DNA of 64,000 nt, from contig NC_133223.1 of the NCBI RefSeq assembly GCF_040436345.1, forward strand, positions 10,893,613-10,957,612. The letters are read 5' to 3'. The DNA is from Pagrus major (Eukaryota; Chordata; Actinopteri; Spariformes; Sparidae). Positions 35,701 to 45,689 of the stretch are shown here, piece by piece. The notes under the pieces are model-generated. The model was not told the DNA's origin and made no database searches. It saw only the letters and a list, made by a program, of their open reading frames with translations. Within the stretch, counting starts at the first letter, position 1; each line of letters begins with the position of its first letter. A program made the position numbers and the translations under genes.

Positions 35701-38700
35701 TCATATCTTTATTTTAACCCACCCATGAATGAAGTTCATCACAGTCTAATTTCCAAGTGAGGCCTAAACTATATTCACTATAACTTCAATCATGTAAATG
35801 TCTGAACACTTAAACTGCAGACACATATGGAAGCCCTAAAGGGCCATGCATTCATACATTTTATTTCCTGTTTTCCCGTGATAACGAGTTAATTTCATTT
35901 GTTTTCTCGAGATCTCGAGTTATTATCTCGAAATAACAACTGCCGTTTTCCCCAGATAACGGGATAATTTTCTCGAGATCTTGAGAAAACAAAACGATAG
36001 TGTAGTATATTAAATCATTGCAGGAAACATCATTCAGTGTAGCAATGTCAGGGGAGCAGGAGCATATGTGACATAACATGTCACATATCTTTTCAATCAA
36101 GGCCTGACACAGGCTGAAATAGCCTTATGCCTTGCTATTACAGATAATATACACATTAGTGTGCATAATCTAAAAAGACAGTTAGCAAGGCTTCAGCTAT
36201 ATCGGCGGCGCAATCTAAGTGAGCCTGATGTCGTCATTAACTACATAGCTGACCAGCTACGAATTAATTATATCGTTATCTCGGGAAAACAAAGTTTCGT
36301 TATCTCGAGAGCTCGAGAAAATTATCCCATTATCTCGGTAAAACGGCAGTTGTTATTTCGAGATAATAACTTGAGATCTCGAAACACATATGAAATTAAC
36401 TCGTTATCACGGGAAAACGGAGGAAATAAAATGTATGAATGCATGGCCCTTTAGGGCTTCCGTAGAGACATGTTTGATTTGAACACTTTAGTGATGCGTG
36501 GATCACAGGTGTATCCATGGACACCATGGGAAATCTGTGTATTGGGCGGTCCAGGTCATAAAACTGAACATTGTGATTAATATGAGATGAGCTGCTGGTG
36601 GGTTAAGTAATACATGTCATTAATGAAGAAAACTACAGTAGCCCTAAAGGGCCATGCATTCATACATTTTATTTCCTCCGTTTTCCCGTGAGTTAATTTC
36701 ATTTGTTTTCTTGAGATCTCGAGTTATTATCTCGAAATAACAACTGCTGTTTTCCTGACATAAAGGGATAACTTTCTCGGGATCTCGAGATAACGAAACT
36801 TTGTTTTCCCGAGATAACGATATAATTAATTCGAGATCTCGAGATAACGAAACTTTGTTTTCCCGAGATAACGATATAATTAATTTGAGATCTTGAGAAA
36901 ACAAAACGATAGTGTAGTACATTAAATCATTGCAGGAAACATCATTCAGTGTAGCAATGTCAGAGGAGCAGAAGCATATCGATCACCGCATCACATATCT
37001 TTTCAATCAAGGCCTGACACAGGCTGAAATAGCATGATGCCTTGCTATTACAGATAATATACACATTAGTGTGCGTAATCTAAAAAGACGGTTAGCAAGG
37101 CTTCAGCTATATCGGCGGCGCAATCTAAGTGAACCTGATGTCGTTGTTAACTACATAGCTGACCAGCTACGAGGTCCCGGGCATCTCCATAATCCCAGGC
37201 CTATCATATCACAGTCATTATCTCGAGATCTCGAATTAATTATATCGTTATCTCGGGAAAACAAAATTTCTTTATCTCGAGATCTCGAGAAAATGATCCC
37301 GTTATCTCGGGAAAACGGCAGTTGTTATTTCGAGATAATAACTCGAGATCTCGAGAAAACAAATGAAATGAACTCGTTATCACGGGAAAACGGAGGAAGT
37401 AAAATGTATGAATGCATGGCCCTTTAGGGCTTCCGTAGAAAACATCTCATTACCTGCACTGTAAGAAACGGTACAAGTGCTTCTCTCTGTTAACAGAGCT
37501 GTGGGTAATTACTCACGCAGTACATCAGTTTAACTTTATAGATTTATAGGCATTTCTGGCATGAACTCATCTGACGTCTCTGCAGCTGTTAAAGCCGACT
37601 GACAGCTGGTCCAGCTGTGATCAGCTGCAGCCGTCATCAGCAACGGACGGTACTTCTCACTTCCCTAACTCACGCGCGCGATTTATTCGTATTTCGCGCG
37701 CCAGATTTAGTCATCCGCGCGCGCGTTTTTAAAAAAAACAAACACTTCCATGTCACCTCCCGGCCCCCGTAGATAACATAGTGATAACGTGAAAAGTTTC
37801 ACATTAACATTTGATAACATAGCGTAATAATGTGTTAAGTTTCACGTTAAAACTCGATCATTTATACTATCACGACGTGAAAAGACGAATGTTAAAATGT
37901 GATAACTTATATTGTTACGATCTATAGTTGATTATTAGCAGGACCAAAAGCGGACACCGGAAACAGGGAGATGGTGGAAAAAAAGGTATTTTATTGAGCA
38001 TCACGAGAAGGCTAGTGGTGGAGGAGGGCTGAGGAGTGGATGGTGGCTCCGCCGGGGAGGTGAGGCGGACTCCCGGAGGAATCAGACTCCCAGGTGAAGC
38101 TGGCTGGTGACAGAGGTGCGGGAGGCTGGGTCGTGGCGAGGCCAGGGAGTTTATCCAGGAGCTGAACGATCACTGGAGGAGACGAAGGAAAACAAAGTTA
38201 GAGTCACTGATGAAAAAGCGAAAAAACAACAAGGACAAAAACGAACACGAGAAGCTCTAGAAAGCGAGTGTTTCACTAGGAGCCCATGTATCCTGTCTGG
38301 TCTTACAGGAAACCACGCCCAGCAACCCGACAGCGCCTCTGAAACACACACGAGCACAACAAAACATCGACAGACCACAATAACAGTCCAAATGTAACAT
38401 TATTATCTCCTTTACACCATTTGATTTAGTTGTCTTCATGCTTGGGCTGAGACGTGGCGAGATGTTGCTGTTACTGAGCACGCAGCATGGATGACAGTGT
38501 GATGAGTATGCCTACACTAAGGAGGATTTAAAAAGGCGTGGGGCTGTGCAGAGGAAAGAATCAGTCCTCCCTCTGGAGATAGAGTCATTTCTCATTGATC
38601 AGCTCTGGATACAAGCTAAGCAGCGCAGCTATTGACAGTCCCATCTTCCTACATGAAGTTTGCCTTTCATAGTGATCGGTGATCAATGAAGATGATGACA

Positions 38701-39853
38701 GCTGCTCTGTTTGACTGCATGTGAGCAAAATATTGCTGCTTTGGCCAGGAATAAGATGGGTCCTGATGCTGGAAGCTAGCTGCAGGTTGTGTAATTAATA
38801 TGTTCCTCATTAAAGATGAATCATTTCACTCACCCACACCCCACCCCCTATTAATGATAATGATAATGACCTGGTCTGATCCACACATCACATTACACAC
38901 AGAGATGCACCGCAGTGCCCCTGCTCCTTCTCACTTTTGCTCATATATTTGGTATCCCAGGGCTTCCAGAGACTCGGATTATGCCAGATGAGCTGTAGGA
39001 GCCATCTGCTTCAGGTGTTCAGGAGAATTCTGCAAAGCTGTTTTTCTGTGAAGCTCCAGAAATCAATATGGGGGCGAGGAGATAATGACTGAATTTTTTA
39101 TTTTTGGGTGAAGAGTTCCTTTTAGTATGATTTTGAATTTAGGACTTTATTTATTAATTAATTTAGTTGACACAATAACAATGACATCAGTGATGAAGAG
39201 GATGACCTTCTAATCACATCCATACTGGCTGTTCAAATGATTAAAATGCAGTCCTGTTTGCCCAAAGAACACAGATAACACAAGGTTATGCTTCTCCTGC
39301 AGACTACTTCTTCCACATCGCCAAACTGAACCAGCTCCTGGTGCTTAGTCAACAGCTAGAAGAAGATATCAGGCACCTTGGAAGTCATAAATACATCGCC
39401 CACCAGCTGTCGGTTATATATGTAAGGAGAATAAATCAAAACTATCAAATTTTGAAGCCTCTTTTTCTATTTTGCATCAACCTCTACTTTTTAATGTTGC
39501 TTTTTTTGCAGCAAGTCATCAGCTCATTCAGAGGGATTCAGACTTTCACTGAAATAAAGAAAGATATTGAGGCCAACTTCAAACAGATGAAACAGTGTCT
39601 AGTGGTGGAGGAAGGCTCCAGGCATGAACCACAGCTGGCTGCTCAATACATCAACTGGTGAGCAAAAAATCCAAATGTTATGTTGGCAGAGATGATGACT
39701 AATGTAGCAGCAAACCAGATAATAACCAAATGTTCTCTATGTAGGATATTAGAAATAACTCAGAGTTTGACATCAGCGGTGTTGTCACTGCCGGAGGAGC
39801 TGACAGAGGACCTTCACCAGGCCGTGACCTTCATGTCACAGTTCCTGTCCTGA
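32792..39853 (+). CDS. Unrecognised conserved-looking 242-residue protein, eight exons
   Basis: Exons: 32792-32806, 33108-33215, 34126-34186, 34269-34336, 34463-34565, 39303-39421, 39512-39657 and 39745-39853. They total 729 bases with matching phases and GT/AG borders. The protein starts MKLSKVKRPLMPVQLSPEQ and ends VTFMSQFLS. It looks soluble and mostly helical, with no signal peptide or membrane segment. Dense Leu/Gln heptad-like stretches (LCGQLDLLIRAQMQQFQEQL; FFHIAKLNQLLVLSQQLEED) suggest a coiled-coil or helical-bundle adaptor. An upstream ATG at 32746 is rejected as the start, because its frame does not continue into exon 2; the ATG at 32792 sits in ACC-ATG-A context and does. I do not recognise the family and assign no function. 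The strict phase agreement over eight exons argues for a real, constrained gene. Confidence 0.85.
34993..35130. repeat. Left end of a TTAAAGGAACAG-type repeat
   Basis: Reads CTTAAAGGAACAG, then CCAGAAATGAAAATTC, GTCATTATCTACTCACCCT and CATCCACAAAACATTT. These are the opening words of a fish TIR element I know as common. A matching inverted right end lies at about 39070-39120. Confidence 0.6.
35829..36461. mobile_element. Foldback element 1 with CTCGAG-rich inverted arms
   Basis: Starts GGAAGCCCTAAAGGGCC and ends in its exact complement GGCCCTTTAGGGCTTCC. The arms, about 35829-36000 and 36257-36461, are long imperfect inverted repeats built of TTATCTCGAGATCTCGAG and GTTTTCCCGAGATAACG words. 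The unique middle is about 90% like that of element 2 and holds a broken frame including QLARLQLYRRRNLSEPDVV. It lies in intron 5 of the unrecognised gene. Confidence 0.85.
36640..37434. mobile_element. Foldback element 2 with helix-turn-helix frame remnant
   Basis: Left end AGCCCTAAAGGGCC, right end GGCCCTTTAGGGCTTCC, in the same orientation as element 1 and 178 bases from it. The middle opens at 36957 with MSEEQKHIDHRITYLFNQG, reaches a TGA at 37035-37037, then continues in frame with ISVRNLKRRLARLQLYRRRN and a piece ending YIADQLRGPG. This looks like the N-terminal helix-turn-helix of an integrase-type transposase; that family link is inference from memory. The frame then runs into the right arm, where it gives low-complexity LSRENK/LSRDLE peptides. 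Confidence 0.85.
37660..37912. repeat. CpG-rich and GATAACGTGAAA-type repeat segment
   Basis: A CGCGCGCG-rich stretch (37673-37727) is followed by repeated words GATAACGTGAAAAG, TTTCACATTAAC, GATAACATAG and TTTCACGTTAAAA in direct and inverted order. It looks like a repeat with internal palindromes. Its class is unknown to me. Confidence 0.45.
37913..38399. mobile_element. Possible solo LTR-like segment
   Basis: A block with GC content unlike its flanks, bounded by TGTTAC on the left and GTAACA on the right, an inverted TG...CA pair typical of LTR ends. It contains GGTATTTTATTGAGC, which would be an AATAAA signal on the minus strand. No clear target duplication or internal coding sequence is visible, so the call is tentative. 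Confidence 0.3.
39070..39120. repeat. Right end of a TTAAAGGAACAG-type repeat
   Basis: Reads GAGATAATGACTGAATTTTT, TTTTTGGGTGAAGAG and TTCCTTTTA, the inverted counterpart of the left end at 34993-35130. Confidence 0.6.
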
Positions 39854-40140
39854 CTCACCTGTGTCTACGAATCCATGATGTTCAGATGCACCAGGTTTCT
39901 CCAGGAGTCTGCTGCTTCTAAATGAACTGATGTTGTTATGACTTTGAAAAGGTGCTACACAACTTGATTCAGCTGACTGACCGTGGGACTGGATAGCCTC
40001 CTTCACTTACAAATCATTAGGGTTTTTATATTGTCCTCCTGAATGTTAGTCCATATGGTGCGTCGGTTGTTGGGAATGTATGCTTGTTGAATCCCTCCTT
40101 GCACTACTGTTATAATCTTTTTTGGAATAATAAAATTTAA
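39854..40140 (+). terminator. 3'UTR and poly(A) signal of the unrecognised gene
   Basis: The stop TGA is at 39851-39853. A canonical AATAAA lies at 40129-40134 inside GGAATAATAAAATTT, giving a 3'UTR of roughly 300 bases. Confidence 0.7.
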
Positions 40141-41230
40141 TGCAATAGGAAAATGTGTCCTTTTTCTCCCTGCTATGGGTCTTCTGACATGTTTGGTAGA
40201 TGTGATCATAACCAAAATCATTTAGACTTGTCTTGGCAGGTAAGGCACTACTAGTAAATGCATCTCTGCCTCAGTAGACCGCTTTGCAGGGAGCTTAACA
40301 CGCCTCCAATAACAGTTGATGGTATTTGAATTAGTAACGTAACAAGAAAAATGGCCCAATTCTGTAGAAAGTGAGATTTCCTGTCTTTTTTTATTATGAA
40401 GCCAGTCTAGGTGCTACAATGTACTGTGAAAGTATCATAACACTTAATCCAAGGAGGAATGCACACTTCATAGGAGCTGTCAGGACTTCCGTGAGGTTGT
40501 GATGTCACACCAATACAGTCGCTGCCCTCAGCAATGCCCCCAGCATGGCCATGGATGTGAAAATGTGGCAGAGTTGATGCGAAAAACATGGTGGGCGGTG
40601 CCTGTTCAGTCCTGTGAGAGCTGACTAATTGGAGACAGACTTTTACTGGACTATTTTTGAGATAGTTTGATTTGATCATCGAAGCTTTACTACTATCCAG
40701 AGCTTATATCAAAACATTCAGTCATTTCAGTTTGAAGGTAATCACATTAAATGACACATTAAACATGAGATAAAACTTATTTTCAGATATTTCTCAAATA
40801 AACCAGAAAATCTGTGTTGTTAAGAACTTGAGTGTAAAGAGATAAAGACAGTTGTTTTTTGTTTTTTGTTTTGGAGATTATGATAGTGAAACGAGTCATT
40901 TTGTGGGGGTTGTGACGCTCGGCAGATTCGTGACGTGAAACAAGACGTCAGTGACATACAACGTAATGCTTCAGAAAAAAATTACAAATGCGCTGCCTTG
41001 CCTGCGGAAAGTGGGAATGGGGTCAATAGGCAATGTTTAGCGGGTGTACTGGCATTAAAAAATCTGTGTAGACTTGCTAATTTTGGTGGAAAAGCAGTAA
41101 AAGAGAAGCAATTATCGGTTACTCTGGTGATATGCTGCCCCCTATGTTTTTTGAGCTAACTTTGAATTCTGGCCACCTTGAATCCAAAGCACTGTGTAAT
41201 GGCACAACAATGCTTACATGCATGCATGTT
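40141..41230. other. Intergenic, nothing supported
   Basis: Moderately AT-rich DNA after the poly(A) site of the unrecognised gene. Open frames are short and none has splice-compatible borders or a family match. I see no RNA gene or bounded repeat here. Confidence 0.5.
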
Positions 41231-41232
41231 GT

Positions 41233-41452
41233 TTAAAGCAACATTATGTAGAAACTGGCATTTTGTGTGGTTTGGCGCCCCCCACAGTTTCTGAGTGCAA
41301 CACCACTGTCGTAAATACAAATCCCAGGTCTGTAACAATTTGTCAGACGTAATGTAGGTGCTAACTACAAACAAAACTCATTATAACAATGTTATGTGTT
41401 TTAAACTTGATGCTGTTATTTTAAGGTAAAAAGTTACATAATGTTGCTTTAA
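41233..41452. mobile_element. 220-bp MITE with perfect 16-bp ends at TTAA
   Basis: AAAGCAACATTATGTA (41235-41250) and its exact complement TACATAATGTTGCTTT (41435-41450) form the ends. Each is embedded in a TTAA tetranucleotide, suggesting a piggyBac-like TTAA target, though the TTAA could also be part of the repeat. The interior is non-coding. Confidence 0.75.
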
Positions 41453-41504
41453 CTAAACTTTAGATTTCTAGACAAGAGGTAAGTTAACCTCTTGAAGGCT
41501 TTGA

Positions 41505-41764
41505 CCCTGGAGGTAGAGCCGTCCTCCACCTATAGGAGGGTTCCTGGTTCAATTCCAAACCCCTGCAGTCTACATGTCGAAGTGTCCTTGGGCAAGATAC
41601 TGAGCCGTAATTTGCTCCCAGTGGTTTTTTCATGGGTGTGTGAGTGAGTATGAATGATTATCACTCCTGATGAGCAGGTGGCGCCTCTGCCACCAGTGTA
41701 TGAATGTATGTGTGAATGGGTGAATGACCGACCCGTGTTATAAAGCACTTTAATCGGTTGCTAA
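41505..41764 (+). mobile_element. tRNA-derived SINE
   Basis: An A-box-like GGTAGAGCCGTCC (from 41512) and a B box GGTTCAATTCC (41546-41556) form an RNA polymerase III promoter. They are followed by GAAGTGTCCTTGGGCAAGAT, GGCGCCTCTGCCACCAGTGT and GTGTGAATGGGTGAATGA, the body of a SINE I know as widespread in spiny-rayed fish. The tail ends TATAAAGCACTTTAATCGG. It starts about 50 bases after the MITE. Confidence 0.85.
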
Positions 41765-42539
41765 GTTACTTTACTTTAAGTATAAAATTAACAAAAGTAC
41801 TTTAATTTTCAATTTCCCTTATTTAATAGTTCAGAAATGAATAATCTTACTCGGTTACACTGTGACATATTTTTCTTTAGAAGGTGTAGATGCCAAAACC
41901 AGATGTAGCAAGTCTTTTTATTTTTAATTAGACTTATTCAATTGTTCAGATTATTAATGTTAAACTGTTATACTGGTACTTAATGACAAATCTCCTGCAA
42001 GCCTTAATCTCAATCTCTGAGCCAATGACGTGGGACACTGAGGATCTACATCGGGGATTTCCATGACGACAGGGACCAGATGAGAAGGATGGAGGACTAC
42101 AGGACAGGCTGCTGGTGGTCAGCTTTCTTTCAGTCAAGTAAGTCTGTATGACAAATATATCATCGGAAAATGCTTTAATTGTCTTTTCTGCTTGGAGTCA
42201 GGGCTGAGTGAAATAGGTAGGGTAGGTGTAGGCTGGGTAAATGGCGCCTCCTGCTGTTTAATTTATGCAACATGTTAAACCAGACAGCTCCCTTCTGAAT
42301 TAACACAGTTAATTAAAATACACGAGAGACACAAACAGGGAAATGTTAACACACATTTACACCAAACTAACAGCAGGAAGCATATTAAAGAAGTGCTGTA
42401 TTGTGTATTACAGTTGTATTAAAGCACATTACACACTGTCATTATGCATGTCACCGACTGGCCCGGCTCTCGTGGGTCTGACGCGTTTGTTCCTCCAGAT
42501 GTTTACAGTGCTGAGGTATGCACAAAACCCGGCAGGACG

Positions 42540-42774
42540 GGCTCGGTCTGATACAGCAGCCAGGGGCGGGACAAAAAGGCGAGTGACGTTGTAGGCTAGC
42601 CAATCATATGAGTTCATTTTGGTTCGTCAGCCAATCGGGATGAATTAGGCTGTCCGGCAACTTGACTGTGAGAGCTGTGGGAAAAAGAAGCAGGATATTC
42701 ATTGAAATGTTTGAATTTGAGTAATTTGACAGCCTCCGGATTAAATATTACACACCAATGGACACAAAGGAAGG
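42540..42774 (+). promoter_or_regulatory. stag3: Probable stag3 promoter
   Basis: A GC box (GGGGCGGG, about 42563-42570), a CRE-like GTGACGTT (about 42583-42590) and two CCAAT boxes (42600-42604 and 42631-42635) lie 140-210 bases upstream of the first candidate start codon. No TATA box is evident. A short upstream frame starts at the ATG in CACCAATGGAC and stops at 42778, overlapping the candidate start. Confidence 0.5.
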
Positions 42775-45646
42775 ATGAATAAACGTAAAGAGGGTAAGTT
42801 TGAAAAGTTTATGAGCTATTGAGCCGTCTGTTTACCTGTAAGTCAGTTTTAATCTTTGTTTTACTGTGCACACCGCAGGACTACTTCAGGGAAATATGAC
42901 TGATATTGCGTTGTTTTTTTTGTTTTTGTTTTTGTTTTTAAAAAATTTGTGCTCGCAAACAGAGTCCAAATACAGCAGCGTTACCTTTCAGTTGTGTCTC
43001 CACCGCTCAAGTCTGTACTCTGCCGAAGTGTCCTTGAGCAACCCTTTGCATCCCTCCCAGCTGCTACCTGTGGAGGGGGCGAGCATTAAGTCATTGACAT
43101 GTCCCCTCTGACTGGAGATAGGGTCCCTGTTGGCTATATATTCATGATTATAGCGACCTCCTCACTCTATGGAGAGTAGAGTTCATATAATTCTGGTTGA
43201 CAGACATTAAATGTTTTAACCCTCATGTTAATTTCCAGATGCAGAGACTCACACCTGAACCCTGTGTTGTAAAGGTCTGAGGAGGAGATGATACCAGAGC
43301 CCACAGCTACAGCTGCATCCAGGCCCTCAGAGCAGAAGTAAGAGTGCGTAATCATGAGTACTACTTTCATTTTCTATTCATGTGATCTAATTCCATGTTG
43401 TTGACTTCCCAGTGAGAACTCTCAGGATGAGGCAAACTCCTCGGGGGCTGTCAATCATTCAGAGGACGAGTCAGGGAATGAGAACAGACAAAAGAGTGTG
43501 GTAGGTGTTTTTCTGCTGGATTTAGTACTCAGGGTGTCCTCCAGGACCGGTAACAAACCTTGTTGATGAAACTTTATACTTTATAACCACAGTTGGTAGA
43601 TATGTTAACATATCACAGTATGAAAATGTGTAAATCATTAGATTCATAATGGATGGATGTCATGTAGTGCTTTAGTGTCAGCGTCCTGGTATTGTTCCTA
43701 TAGGTGACATGAACAGAGACATCGTTAATGTTATTAGTAACGCCTGTGCTTTCTCTACTGTGACAAGTCCAAATGCTGTGAAAGAAGCTAATTCTAGGGG
43801 TTCATTGGATATTTTAAGAGATTAGATTATTAGTTGATCAATTGATTAGATGATCAGTTAATCAGTCAGTTTGTTTTTTTTTAATTCAACAAATACTTTT
43901 GATAATTGATTCATCATTTCAGTCTTTTGGGAGGTTTTGCTGCTGTTCTTTGTCAAATGTGATAATAAAATGGATATGATTGGGTTTTGGACTGTTGGCC
44001 AGATAAAACAAGGAATGTGAAGACAACACCTTTTGAAATTATAATGAGCTTTTATCACTGTTTTCCTGCATTTTACCTGCAAACACTTTGAGTCACTGAG
44101 AAAATAATTGGCAGATTAATCTCTAGTTAGTTGCATCCCTGGCATCTAATTGCTAAAGCTAATTCTTTAATCATTTAATCATGTGTTGAAAACTAAATGT
44201 TAATGAAAAGTTATTAAGTTTGTTGGCACTCGGGTGGAGGAGTGAGGTGTCTGGTGCCTTACGTACTCTGTAGAATTTGCACATTTATAATCAAGGTACT
44301 TCGATGTTAAGACAGAGGAGTTTGCCATTCATACATGTGTATTCGTCCTGTTTAGGATGCGGCACACTGGTGTGAACTCATTCATGTGTGAATCAGTCAG
44401 CACAGCAATAGTTGGTTTGTTATACAAACAACCAGTGACGCATTTTCAAAGATCCAGCATACAAACTAGCAGGCAAATTACAGCTGTAACAAAAACATAT
44501 GTGACACCAACCTAATATACAGAAATATCAAACTAAACAAAGCAATGATGTCATCATCATAGGAAGAAAATAGGTCATAAACCAACTACCTTGATGTAAC
44601 AAGTGGATAGATGTGCAAAACAAAACTTTCATTTTATAGAGAAGGTATTATGAATGCTGGAAACATTCACAACCAACTATTCCATCTGTTGACTTCAGGA
44701 CATGGTTGAGATGCCACGCTGAGAAGTGTGGCCATATTGTGTTATACTTATCTAGATTATATATTATTCATGTAAATGACTTTTACATGACTCATCTGTA
44801 CAGTCCCATCTGTCATGTTTTAATAACTCACAGAGACGAAGAAAGAGAGCACACAAGGGCTCTGAGAATGTCAAACAAAAACGTGCCAAAGCCGGCCGCA
44901 GCAGTGCGAGGAGAGCAGGAGGCAGCCCCCGTAAACAGAGGCATGTGGAGGCTGTCACCCTGTTCGAGGTGATCACCATGGGCAGGAGTGCTATGCAGGT
45001 AAGATTAGCCAAACTAAAACTGTGATATACACCGATCAGCCACAACATTAACACCACTGACAGGTGATGTGAATAACATTGATCATCTCGTTACAATGCA
45101 ATGTTCTGCTGGGAAACCTTGGCTCTTTGACACACATGTTCATAGACAAGCCTCCTCTGTCAAATGACACTGATCTGTGTTTTTATTTTTCTCAGTAATG
45201 TGAGAAACCTGCACAGAAAACATTTGATCACCTTTGATTTATCATAAAAGAGTAGCGCTTTATCATTCTGTTGGTCGGTTTACATGCACATTAATATTCC
45301 AGTTATACTCAGGATATGTTCAGCTAATGAGTTAACAACATTTACAAAATAAAAAAAGAAACACATATCCTGATTGTAAAAACACCTGAATGTACAAACT
45401 GAAATAAGCTTATATTGTCTGTTATATTTTGGTATGGAAAGCCAATCAGACATTAGTCAGGAATTGCGTTATTATCAAAATATGAATATACAGTAAACAC
45501 ACACTAATTGACTCTTGTGTAACGTGTGAGCAGGTGGTGATTGACGATTGGATCGAGGCTTATGTGAGGAACAGAGACTCTTCTCTCCTCGACCTCATCA
45601 GCTTCTTCATCCAGTGCTCTGGGTGCAAAGGTAATCAGATACTACA

Positions 45647-45689
<43 letters not shown>

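Noticed and set aside
37071-37427. 118-codon plus-strand frame as a gene
   Set aside because: It is the tail of a broken transposon frame that reads on into the inverted arm, giving repetitive peptides; an identical relic stands in element 1.
38107-38397. 96-codon plus-strand frame
   Set aside because: It falls in the LTR-like block, has no splice partners and matches no family I know.
41546-41556. A functional tRNA gene
   Set aside because: The B box is intact but there is no full cloverleaf, and the downstream sequence is a known-type SINE body.
41530-41748. Minus-strand frame in the SINE
   Set aside because: It is antisense to a tRNA-derived SINE with A and B boxes.
43167-43370. Minus-strand frame across stag3 exon 2
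   Set aside because: Shadow of the stag3 5' region; no start context or splice evidence.
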